DNA of 64,000 nt. Source: CBFHWY01 sp965659675. Lineage in GTDB: Bacteria; Bacteroidota; Bacteroidia; Flavobacteriales_G; Salibacteraceae. Under the pieces are notes generated by a model. That model did no database searches and was not told the DNA's origin. It saw nothing but the letters and a program-made list of their open reading frames with translations. Positions 8,533 to 16,645 of the stretch are shown piece by piece. The position numbers and the translations under genes are program-made. The stretch lies in assembly GCA_965659675.1 (NCBI GenBank), contig CBFHWY010000002.1, positions 1 through 64,000 on the forward strand. Direction: 5' to 3'. Each line of letters opens with the position of its first letter. The first letter of the stretch is position 1.

Positions 8533-9456
8533 CTATTTTCTAGGGAGTTTCTTCAATACCTTGTTTTTCAGTGAATCTCTTGATTCATTGAGTCTCTTTG
8601 AATATTTGTTGGCGTTTTCAATGAGGTAACCTTCTTCAAGTTTAATCATGTTTAGGTTCATTATCAAAGCATTTGCTTTTTCAGCAATTAGGTGAGAATC
8701 TATATCGTGTCTTAGTTTTGATAGTATTTCAAGCAATGGAAGAAGAAAGTTCGCCTTGAAATTAGCTAGGTCAATTATTCCTTCTTCTTGAAGTGGTTTT
8801 ATGTAACTATCAAAAAGGGTACTCATCTCACCCTGTTCCTCAATGTGTTTATTATCAGTCCTTTTTTCCAGTTTAACCAGATATTTTCCGTATTGACGAT
8901 AAATTTGATTTAGATTCGAATTTAAGCTCGAATACTCCTCAGAAATTTTCTCAATTCCCTTGTTGTATGAAGACTTACTCAATTCAAAATTCTGAGATAC
9001 CGAGGAAATCAAACCAAAAATCGTGTTTGATAATCGTGGGTTCTCTTTCAATTGAGTTGCGGATAGTGTAAGATCTAAGTATCCAACAAATTTGTCTTTA
9101 TCTAGTGAATTCAATACCTGACAATCCAATCCCGTACTTAACTCTAGATCAAAAGCGTTATATGGATTAGATTTCACCTTTTTCGAAAATGATTCAAAAT
9201 TTTCAATTTGCTTTTCAAGCGCTAAGTCTAGGAATTCGAGTTCTCTTTTCCACCTTCGGCCAATTTGATAAAGTTCCATTCGGTTACTGATAAGAATTCC
9301 TGTATAGGAAAGCAGTGAACCAACTATAATCAAGACTATTTCTTGTAAACCGAAATCATTGTCAATACACCTTGCCATAACTATAACTAAGACTGCAATA
9401 ATGACTACGATGAACGGGTTTTTTAAACTTCGTTCAATGAACTTGTTTTGAATCAT
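8533..9456 (-). CDS. Hypothetical membrane-anchored coiled-coil protein
   Basis: I do not recognise this 307-aa protein. Two hydrophobic helices sit at the N-terminus (about residues 14-30, FIVVIIAVLVIVMA, and 37-54, LQEIVLIIVGSLLSYTG). The rest is charged and almost wholly helical, with heptad-like leucines around 65-100 and 180-300. That layout, a hairpin membrane anchor plus a long cytoplasmic or periplasmic helical domain, gives no function. It stands alone, with about 180 bp to its upstream neighbour and the palindrome-rich spacer after it. Confidence 0.65.
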   Translation of the reverse strand: MIQNKFIERSLKNPFIVVIIAVLVIVMARCIDNDFGLQEIVLIIVGSLLSYTGILISNRMELYQIGRRWKRELEFLDLALEKQIENFESFSKKVKSNPYNAFDLELSTGLDCQVLNSLDKDKFVGYLDLTLSATQLKENPRLSNTIFGLISSVSQNFELSKSSYNKGIEKISEEYSSLNSNLNQIYRQYGKYLVKLEKRTDNKHIEEQGEMSTLFDSYIKPLQEEGIIDLANFKANFLLPLLEILSKLRHDIDSHLIAEKANALIMNLNMIKLEEGYLIENANKYSKRLNESRDSLKNKVLKKLPRK

Positions 9457-9636
9457 TTTTCATTATTTTAAATCATTACACGTAAAGCAACTTAATGATC
9501 AAAGAGATAAAGGTACCCCTCTCTAATACTTGCCTTTCTTTCGTCTGACTATGATTCGGCAACTTTCGATATCCTGAGATATTTAAGTAAATTTTGCAAA
9601 TCTGGGTTGTGGTGTGTCTGTGCGAATTAATATGTA

Positions 9637-11013
9637 TCAATAATCAGAAACCCACAGCCTTTGAATTTCATTGCCTGATCGCAAAAAGTACATTCCTGGA
9701 GGCTGTTCTTCGCAAAAGAAACCATTAGACTGGCCAGAATAAATAGCATGACCTTTTACATCTATAACTTCTACCATACCAATCTGTGTTTTTAATTCTT
9801 CACAGGTCACGTATGAAGGCATTGAAAAGTCTAGGTCCTGAATTTCTTCCTGTGATAAACACATTTCCTGCACACAGCCAAACTTATCCGTTCTAACCAC
9901 GACAGTTTTTTTAAGGGGATCGTTGATCGACCCTGTAAAATAGAAAGCCTCGCTATTTTCATCATAATTCATTGTCCAAAGCTCACCAATGATCGAATCA
10001 CTTGGAAACAATGGCACGAGAGCCAGACTGTCAAAATTTGATTTATTACAGGTGAACAAATAAGGTCGTGGTTTTAAGAATGAGTCAAGTACGTTTACAA
10101 GGACTGAGATTCTATCATCAAAAACTTTGATGTCAGCCGTGAATGGGTACCCGTCAGTAAAGAAATTTCTAGACCTTAAAACACTGAAGTCGCTTTTGTC
10201 TAGCTCAGACATTAAAATGGCGCGTTTAGTATCACGCGTATATCGACAGCTAAATAGGTGTCGATTGTATAATCCAAGAATAGGGTCTGATTTTCCATCA
10301 TTAGACTCTACAAACTCTTCAAAGGACTTAGTTTGATTTACATATTTAAAGTAGCCTGTTTTACTCGTTGGACGAGATGTACCTATGTAAAAAGCACCAA
10401 TTATTTGTCCTTCGAATTCCACAGTGTTATTCAATTCATTTCTTGTGTTGTAATACCCTGCAGTATCGAGAATAGTCATTTGTTCTGTAATCAAATGGTA
10501 TTCTATTGCTTCGAAATGGTATGATGAACCTAAGTAGCAATTCGCTATCAATTTTATTGAGTTGTTACTCAATTCAATGATTTTAATTGGTCTGCATTCA
10601 CGACCACCCAAAAGAAGTGTATCCTGTCTAAGGATATTCAAATTTGTGTCAACTGTGGTTAAATAAGTAGTTGTATCATTTTCATAAGAATGACTAACAG
10701 CAATGGACGAATCAGAAGTATGGAAAATAGTTCCGTCGTATTGAATGATATATTTCGTTGAAACATTCGAAATGGACTTTTCCTTTAGCTTGTTACCTTC
10801 TTTATCGACTTTAATAAGTCTTATAATGGAAGAATCCGAATACCTGATTTGTTGCTTGAAGATGAAGTTACCACCTTTTGTAATCATTCCTTCTCCACCA
10901 AAATCATTGAGATCAGGAAAGTCTAACTCTTTTACAAATATGTTTTGAGCCTCTGCCTTGAATGCAAATTGAAATGCAAACAACACGAATAAGGCTATTA
11001 CATCATATCTCAT
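9637..11013 (-). CDS. Secreted T9SS-sorted protein, function unknown
   Basis: A 458-aa exported protein with a signal peptide (VIALFVLFAFQFAFKAEAQ, cleavage after residue 22). The body has beta-rich segments but no recognised domain. The C-terminus, MVEVIDVKGHAIYSGQSNG to PPGMYFLRSGNEIQRLWVSDY, is a short T9SS type A sorting tail; the PGxY-[FL] turn and final strand are clear. Its ATG overlaps the stop of the upstream giant T9SS gene as TGATG, so the two are probably translated together. Confidence 0.8.
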   Translation of the reverse strand: MRYDVIALFVLFAFQFAFKAEAQNIFVKELDFPDLNDFGGEGMITKGGNFIFKQQIRYSDSSIIRLIKVDKEGNKLKEKSISNVSTKYIIQYDGTIFHTSDSSIAVSHSYENDTTTYLTTVDTNLNILRQDTLLLGGRECRPIKIIELSNNSIKLIANCYLGSSYHFEAIEYHLITEQMTILDTAGYYNTRNELNNTVEFEGQIIGAFYIGTSRPTSKTGYFKYVNQTKSFEEFVESNDGKSDPILGLYNRHLFSCRYTRDTKRAILMSELDKSDFSVLRSRNFFTDGYPFTADIKVFDDRISVLVNVLDSFLKPRPYLFTCNKSNFDSLALVPLFPSDSIIGELWTMNYDENSEAFYFTGSINDPLKKTVVVRTDKFGCVQEMCLSQEEIQDLDFSMPSYVTCEELKTQIGMVEVIDVKGHAIYSGQSNGFFCEEQPPGMYFLRSGNEIQRLWVSDY

Positions 11014-14000
11014 CAGTTTGATATAACCAGTTTAGCTGTAGACGACGTTCCATCTTTGAAATAAACAACGATTAAATAAGCTCCAGGGTTTGGTGTACTG
11101 TATAGAGTTTTTTGGCTCATCTCTCGATAAACTAATGATCCAAAAATATCTAAACAAACTATTTCTGCTATTTCTTTTGAGTCCTCGATTACTCGTAATT
11201 GAAATTGATTGCTGGATGGATTAGGCCATATTAACACTTTTCCTTTCTCCGTGACCTCTTTAAGCTCATCGATTTGTAATGCTGGGTCTTGAATAAACTC
11301 TTCACTTGCGGAACTCGAATTCAAAGGCCACAGAAAATGTTCTTCCGCTTTTTTTCCAGACCAAACCTGAAATTTTGCATATCGCAACGAATCACTTTCA
11401 TAGATTGAGTTCAAGTCTGCAATTAGGTTAGTATCCAATTCTGAATAGTAACTATGGCTATCATGAATACTGAATATAATTGGATATTCTACTTCATGAA
11501 TTGTAGCGTCTATGAAGGGTTCAGCTAGTTGTAAAAGTGAGTCGCGTAGTTCCAGATCATCAAGATGCATGAAGCTAAAGGTAACAGCTTCAGATATATT
11601 TTCTTCATTCAAATAATACTGCAAAGTATCAAGGTTAGAAGAGTCTGATTGAAAATATAGTCCATATAGACTAGCCATTTTTTGATACGATAAAAAGTCA
11701 TAATGCTCAAGCGCTTTTGATCTCAGACTCGAAGTATCTTGAGCATCTGCTAAAATATCGAGTAGGGAATCTGCAAAAGCCGGTAATCTGTTGAGCGCAT
11801 TTGCGTATACATTGCTGTCTAAAGCAGAATTATCTACCAATAGCTCTATCCTCACTGAATCTGAAATTGAATTTGAGGTATTGATCAAAGAATATAGAGA
11901 AGAGTCACTCGCAAAACCAATAATAGAATCGAAGGCATTGATCACCTCAGCCTCTGTTTCATTATCAATTAACCAAATTAAGTTTAAAGAATCTTCTAAT
12001 TCCTTGAATGAGCTATACACATCCCAAACAGAGTCTGCTTGTTCATCAAAACTCGCAACAAGTTCCAGTTTTTTGGTTAAGCTTACTTCTGGAGAGAAAG
12101 TGGAAAAGTAATTGGTGCATATAGAATCGATTAAACCTAAACTATCTAAGTCAGAAGCCTCGCATCCGACCAGAGTAACCTGATACTCAAAAATACTTGG
12201 AATGACATTGTCATCATCGTAATATTTAAAGCTCTTAGTGCCTGTCGTGTTATAGAGATTAGAATTAGAATTACAGATCGAATAGTCATTAAACACGGGA
12301 AAATTCTCCTCTAATTTTGTACCAATGCAAAATCCTTGATTTCTGATTACTTGTGGTGGAGCAGGTCTAAGATCTTCTGGGAAATAGACATTTCTAATGT
12401 TGTTATTTCCAAAATCATTGCACAAGATAGTTGTACCGTCACCTGCAAACATGTTATTCAAATTGACATTCACTGGGTAACTACCATTTCCATTTTGCCC
12501 TTGAATAGCCACATTCGTCTGATCGAAAGTATTGTCGACAATCATTCCATTTCCGCTGTTGTTTCCATCTAGCACGATTCCATAATTACAAAACTCACAG
12601 TCGTTTTGTGTGCTGGATGTCTTAGCTCTCCATTCATTGTTTGAGATTTGAAAACCTTGCGATTCATACACATACACTCCATTAGGTTTATCGTAAACTC
12701 GTTGATCTTGGATTCCTTGAGTAGAATACCCTATTGCATCACTTGCTGGAACATTAAATAGGTTTTTATCAATATAGTCAAGAGCTGAAGAGAATAACAG
12801 AATACCTACGTAGCAGCTATCAAACGTTGTGAACTGAACATTCTTAGGTTTTGGGTGAGCTAAAACCTTGTTTGTTACTCCAATAGACAAATTGGTGAAT
12901 GTGTTAAAATCCTCTATTAAATTGGTGCAACCTGAAAGCAAATCGAAATCATAGGGAGTGTCGTCGCAGCCGACATATCCAGCACTTGAACCCAAATAGT
13001 ACTCAGAATCAAATGAAACCAAGCCCTTGCCTAGCATGTGTGGCATAACATCTAATTCAGAACTAAACTCGCTTCCAGCTATATGGAGGCCTTCATGGTT
13101 GTCAAGGTTTATATGAAGTAGCGGGCTAGTCTGCATGGCTTCATTGAAGAGAAAAGGAGAGATCTCTTCATCCCATGTAAATTTGGAGTGGAAAACTTTT
13201 GATAGGCTGTAAACCCTGTTTCTGTGACCATGAAAATCCATACCACGTCTATTGTTTTTTACAAGTGAATTTTCAATATAGATTTCACCACCTTCGGCCT
13301 CAATGTAGTCACTACTATAATTCTTAAAGGCTGTTTTTGCACCTTCAATTTGCAGGTATTCTGCTTCTACTTTCCCTGCAGTGGTATGACTTGTATTATT
13401 AATATCACTGTGCACTTCGATTCCATTCCATGGTTTATGACAGAAGGGTAAAAATTTAATCGTGTCGGATGATGTACCGTTGATATCCATTGTACTTCCA
13501 TTTTCAATTACAATACGCGATTCTGGAGCGAAGTATAGTTTTGTTCCTTGATCAATAGTTAGAGTAGAGTTTCCTGAGATGTTTAAATCACCAACCACAA
13601 GCAGATTGGTGTCAGAAAGTGTCAAGGTTCCATAAAAACCTTGGATTATGTCTAACTGTTCCTCAACCAAATTAGGGTCAAAGTTGCAATCGCTACAATC
13701 ATCCTCTTCCGTATAAATGACTGTTCCGTTAGCCGTATCCAATTCCAAATTGACCGAGGTGATAGCGTTAGTGTCTATCATGAGCGTAGCACCAGACTCA
13801 AGCTCAATTTCGACATCCATCAGTGTAACACAGCCCTCTAATTTTAATGTACTGCCTGACTTTACAATGTATTTACCAGTATAACCACCAGAATGTGAGT
13901 CATTGGGCACGTGAATCAACAATGGATTGTTTTTGTAATACTCGTTTGTATCTTGGTTTTCAACTGTTGTTTTTGATGTATAGTTACCAAGCACAGTTTT

Positions 14001-15182
14001 GAAGGTGTAACCTGAAGGAAAAACAAGTGTATCACCAGATATGTCAATTTCAACGTTTTCAGGATTGTAAACAACCTGATCCATAGAATTGATTTTTTTT
14101 AAATCAATTGGTCGATCAATTACGAATGTGATTAATTCATTAGAACCATTACTATAAGTCAATGTATCTTCAATGTCATCGAACCGATACCCAGCTGGAT
14201 ATATTCCTTCATAACCCCTTGGTCTAATTTCTATAGTTGAGTATTCAGGAATTCTAATGGAGTTAGTTGTAGCATTATTTCCTTGGCTTGGAAGAAATGA
14301 TGATACAACTTCATCTTGCCAACAATTTCTGGATAAAGTAGGAAAGTAATTGTAGATATTATGAGAACTAGAAGTGTGCTCAGAAGTAACGAGGGCTCCT
14401 GAACTTAGGTATGAACTTTGAATGTCACCATCGAAGAAAATGGTTAAGTCATGTTCTGACTCCCCAGATTCTTTGAAAGGGTCTGTCCCATCATTTGTGT
14501 AAGGATAATACTTCATTCGCCCTCTTGTTAAGTCAATTATATATTCTACCGAGTCAAGAATTACATTTGACTCTTTTGGATGCATATAAATTGTATGCTT
14601 CAACACGCTATGAAAGAGAAATTCACGGTATGCTCCTCCTGAGCCTCCTGCAGAAGCTTTTGTGAAAGAATTGGACATCAGGTGGTAGTTGGCATATGTG
14701 TCTTGCCCTGCTGAAAATTTTGTAGCTGAAGAACTTGAAGGCTCTTTTGCTGGTGAGCGCCAAATTTTTTTTAAATGATGGTTACCATTAAATTTATTGG
14801 TAAACGACCAATCGGATGTATTTGAACCTGGGTTATAGAATGCATTTATGTCATATATACCATTGAGCTCATCGAATAGGTCATCACCAATTACACCAGC
14901 GACCCTGCTCGAGTTATCACGAAATTTGTAGACGGGAAGAAAAGGAAAAGAAACTAACTCGGTTTTTACTGATACTTGAATATCCTTTCCAGCATATGGG
15001 TGAGTAGGCTCAAGGTATAGCTGATACTCTCCAGTATATGTAGGGAGGCCTGTACGGTCATAATCAAGACGATCCTCACCTAATCGATCTTTGTATGGAT
15101 CAAATGTGGATTGCCCAACTAGGTTGGATGCCAAGAAGATTAAAAAAAGAAGGGAAAATGGACTATTGAAAGTGAAGGTCAT
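11013..15182 (-). CDS. Very large T9SS-sorted protein with beta-helix-like region
   Basis: Predicted surface protein of about 1,390 aa. I start it at the ATG 15182 because MTFTFNSPFSLLFLIFLASN is a good signal peptide ending at VGQ; an in-frame ATG at 15233 would add 17 residues before it and falls in a palindrome. Residues about 500-1000 are rich in short Asn/Gly-turn strands (SGNSTLTIDQGTKLYFAPES, GSTMDINGTSSDTIKF), like right-handed parallel beta-helix proteins. A helical Ser/Asp/Leu-rich stretch follows (about 1070-1270). The end, VLIWPNPSSNQFQLRV to GAYLIVVYFKDG, is a T9SS type A domain. Function is unknown; adhesion or polysaccharide binding is a guess. TGATG coupling joins it to the next gene. 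Confidence 0.82.
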   Translation of the reverse strand: MTFTFNSPFSLLFLIFLASNLVGQSTFDPYKDRLGEDRLDYDRTGLPTYTGEYQLYLEPTHPYAGKDIQVSVKTELVSFPFLPVYKFRDNSSRVAGVIGDDLFDELNGIYDINAFYNPGSNTSDWSFTNKFNGNHHLKKIWRSPAKEPSSSSATKFSAGQDTYANYHLMSNSFTKASAGGSGGAYREFLFHSVLKHTIYMHPKESNVILDSVEYIIDLTRGRMKYYPYTNDGTDPFKESGESEHDLTIFFDGDIQSSYLSSGALVTSEHTSSSHNIYNYFPTLSRNCWQDEVVSSFLPSQGNNATTNSIRIPEYSTIEIRPRGYEGIYPAGYRFDDIEDTLTYSNGSNELITFVIDRPIDLKKINSMDQVVYNPENVEIDISGDTLVFPSGYTFKTVLGNYTSKTTVENQDTNEYYKNNPLLIHVPNDSHSGGYTGKYIVKSGSTLKLEGCVTLMDVEIELESGATLMIDTNAITSVNLELDTANGTVIYTEEDDCSDCNFDPNLVEEQLDIIQGFYGTLTLSDTNLLVVGDLNISGNSTLTIDQGTKLYFAPESRIVIENGSTMDINGTSSDTIKFLPFCHKPWNGIEVHSDINNTSHTTAGKVEAEYLQIEGAKTAFKNYSSDYIEAEGGEIYIENSLVKNNRRGMDFHGHRNRVYSLSKVFHSKFTWDEEISPFLFNEAMQTSPLLHINLDNHEGLHIAGSEFSSELDVMPHMLGKGLVSFDSEYYLGSSAGYVGCDDTPYDFDLLSGCTNLIEDFNTFTNLSIGVTNKVLAHPKPKNVQFTTFDSCYVGILLFSSALDYIDKNLFNVPASDAIGYSTQGIQDQRVYDKPNGVYVYESQGFQISNNEWRAKTSSTQNDCEFCNYGIVLDGNNSGNGMIVDNTFDQTNVAIQGQNGNGSYPVNVNLNNMFAGDGTTILCNDFGNNNIRNVYFPEDLRPAPPQVIRNQGFCIGTKLEENFPVFNDYSICNSNSNLYNTTGTKSFKYYDDDNVIPSIFEYQVTLVGCEASDLDSLGLIDSICTNYFSTFSPEVSLTKKLELVASFDEQADSVWDVYSSFKELEDSLNLIWLIDNETEAEVINAFDSIIGFASDSSLYSLINTSNSISDSVRIELLVDNSALDSNVYANALNRLPAFADSLLDILADAQDTSSLRSKALEHYDFLSYQKMASLYGLYFQSDSSNLDTLQYYLNEENISEAVTFSFMHLDDLELRDSLLQLAEPFIDATIHEVEYPIIFSIHDSHSYYSELDTNLIADLNSIYESDSLRYAKFQVWSGKKAEEHFLWPLNSSSASEEFIQDPALQIDELKEVTEKGKVLIWPNPSSNQFQLRVIEDSKEIAEIVCLDIFGSLVYREMSQKTLYSTPNPGAYLIVVYFKDGTSSTAKLVISN

Positions 15183-15188
15183 GACTAA
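15178..15188 (+). promoter_or_regulatory. Candidate operator copy 1 (GTCATGACTAA)
   Basis: GTCATGACTAA contains the perfect palindrome GTCATGAC. An identical 11-bp copy starts 56 bp downstream at 15234. This copy spans the proposed start codon of the giant T9SS gene. Pairing with a divergent XRE regulator gene makes an operator plausible. Confidence 0.4.
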
Positions 15189-15227
15189 TATTTTGACCAA
15201 ATAAAATCGATGTAATCTTCCTTTCCA

Positions 15228-15244
15228 AGTCATGTCATGACTAA
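15228..15244 (+). promoter_or_regulatory. Candidate operator copy 2 with 15-bp palindrome
   Basis: AGTCATGTCATGACT (15228-15242) is a perfect inverted repeat around one central base and contains the second GTCATGACTAA copy. It lies in the short divergent gap, 33 bp before the XRE gene. This is the usual place for an autoregulatory operator, but no footprint data can be claimed. Confidence 0.45.
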
Positions 15245-15276
15245 AATGTTAAATTTATGTTCTGAAAATCAAGCTT

Positions 15277-15639
15277 ATGAATCCTCAAAACTTAAACTCC
15301 GCCATTCGTGACATAAGAGTTGGAATGGGTCTATCTCAAACTGAGACTGCTTTTAAAATAGGAATAACTCAATCTCACTATAGCAAATATGAAAGGGGTG
15401 AGGCATGCATAGGAGACAAATCGCAAAATCACCTTTTCGAGCTTTTTCAGTTAAAGGTGGTTTCCAAGAAGATGGAACAGCTGAATAATCAACCCAATCA
15501 TTTAGCAACTATTCTTAAGGAACAACATGAAGAGGTTGAACTCCATTTAAATCTCGTTGATAAGCTCATTCAGAAAATCAAAAAGCTGAACAGGGCGAAA
15601 AACCTTAGTCAATCATCCAGCATGCCCTTTTTTCCTTAA
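15277..15639 (+). CDS. XRE-family HTH regulator
   Basis: A 120-aa DNA-binding protein. Residues 6-60 form a Cro/CI-type helix-turn-helix: IRDIRVGMGLSQTETAFKIG then ITQSHYSKYERGEACIGD, with the usual Q, Y-x-K-Y-E-R-G pattern. Residues 65-105 are a leucine-rich amphipathic helix (VELHLNLVDKLIQKIKKLNR), a likely dimerisation coiled coil. It is divergent from the giant T9SS gene, and the repeated palindromes in the gap suggest it controls itself and that gene. Target and inducer are unknown. Confidence 0.85.
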   Translation: MNPQNLNSAIRDIRVGMGLSQTETAFKIGITQSHYSKYERGEACIGDKSQNHLFELFQLKVVSKKMEQLNNQPNHLATILKEQHEEVELHLNLVDKLIQKIKKLNRAKNLSQSSSMPFFP

Positions 15640-15712
15640 TTGAGCAAGAAAGTTATAGGCTAGTCTAGCAATAAATTTTCCAATGCATTGAGAGGAAAAA
15701 CTTAAGAACCTG

Positions 15713-15760
15713 TAAAACCGTAAAAACCCTTTTTAGGTTATTAGAGTTTTTTCGGTTTTA
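15713..15760 (+). terminator. Possible terminator of the XRE gene
   Basis: TAAAACCG and CGGTTTTA form an 8-bp stem, with a shorter inner AACC/GGTT stem. It lies 74 bp after the XRE stop. The tract after the stem is only TTTTA-like, so termination is plausible but weak. Confidence 0.35.
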
Positions 15761-15883
15761 GATGGTTTTGAAAATTGAACAGCAGAAGTCTATAACATCT
15801 GCTAACCAACGACAGAGTTGACGTTTTTGAAATACACTATATACGCATAATATACCTATATACAGCATGTTATGTTTAATTTT

Positions 15884-15899
15884 AGCTAAAATCTTAGCT
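15884..15899. terminator. Short hairpin between convergent genes
   Basis: AGCTAA-AATC-TTAGCT, 6-bp perfect stem, followed by TTTCC on the plus strand. It lies between the convergent XRE and HEPN-like genes and may end transcription for either. Confidence 0.3.
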
Positions 15900-15966
15900 T
15901 TTCCAAAAAATGGTCAAAACAGGGGTAGATGTTTTGGAAGGTCGAACTAGAAAATAGTTTAATTGC

Positions 15967-16602
15967 CTAAGCCTCAGCGCGTGCTATCGCTGCTTTAAAA
16001 AACTCATTTACGATTTTGTTATTGTCATCAGAAAACTTCTCAGAAACTTCAAAGCAAAAACTCTTAGCTGAAGTCCAAAAATAATCGGCCACTTTTGAAT
16101 TGATCAATCCGGCAGATGGACTATTTGATTGCCCTAATTCAGACAAATCGCGCTCTAATATGAATTGGTTCAGCCTCTTCAATTTGGACTCTGAATACTC
16201 AAATGATCCCTCAATATCATTTTCAATAATCATTGGCTTTCCGTGCACAAGATGATTCCTAAAACCAAAGAGGTGTTTAACATCCTTCCATAGTTCAAGG
16301 TCTATAGCAGTATTAATCTTCGAGTCAAAGGTCGTCTCAAATACTTGAACAAGTTTTGTCCATGAACCCGATTTTGCGCTATTCAATAAGCAGCGGATGC
16401 TCCTTCCCTCTATCGAAGTATCAACTTTAGGCTCCAAAGTCAGCTTTACCATGTCGTAAACTAAACTTTCAGCAACAAAGGCGGAATTTATGATTATAGC
16501 CTGGTTAAGGTTAGCTAGATTGCCATTTTTCTTGTCACGCAAACCCCTCAGTAGCACAATGAATTTAGGCAAGTTGAAATATTGATGACTCTCTAAGATC
16601 AA
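15967..16602 (-). CDS. HEPN-like protein with RX4H motif
   Basis: A 211-aa, mostly helical, soluble protein. It carries FRNHLVHG, in which R115 and H120 form the RX4H signature of HEPN ribonuclease domains, preceded by a helix (ELWKDVKHLFG) as the fold expects. HEPN proteins with this motif act as metal-independent RNases in toxin-antitoxin, abortive-infection and CRISPR systems. I infer a HEPN domain at about residues 30-160 from the motif and its context; the family is not known to me. It lies 43 bp after the cupin/2TM gene, same strand, so the two are likely one operon. No signal peptide or membrane span is seen. An MAE_28990/RiboL-PSP-type HEPN is possible. Confidence 0.6.
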   Translation of the reverse strand: MILESHQYFNLPKFIVLLRGLRDKKNGNLANLNQAIIINSAFVAESLVYDMVKLTLEPKVDTSIEGRSIRCLLNSAKSGSWTKLVQVFETTFDSKINTAIDLELWKDVKHLFGFRNHLVHGKPMIIENDIEGSFEYSESKLKRLNQFILERDLSELGQSNSPSAGLINSKVADYFWTSAKSFCFEVSEKFSDDNNKIVNEFFKAAIARAEA

Positions 16603-16645
16603 TTAAATAACACTTGAATGTAACAAACAATTTATGGCTGATATT

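Larger units (their letters stand above)
15640..15966. other. Non-coding AT-rich spacer with several inverted repeats
   Basis: No gene is seen. The spacer holds a hairpin with TAAAACCG/CGGTTTTA arms (15713-15760), three ATATAC copies within a CATAA/TTATG inverted repeat (about 15840-15875), the hairpin AGCTAA-AATC-TTAGCT (15884-15899), and TTCCAAAA/TTTTGGAA arms (15901-15939). The convergent genes on each side make terminators likely; the ATATAC cluster is unexplained. Confidence 0.5.
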
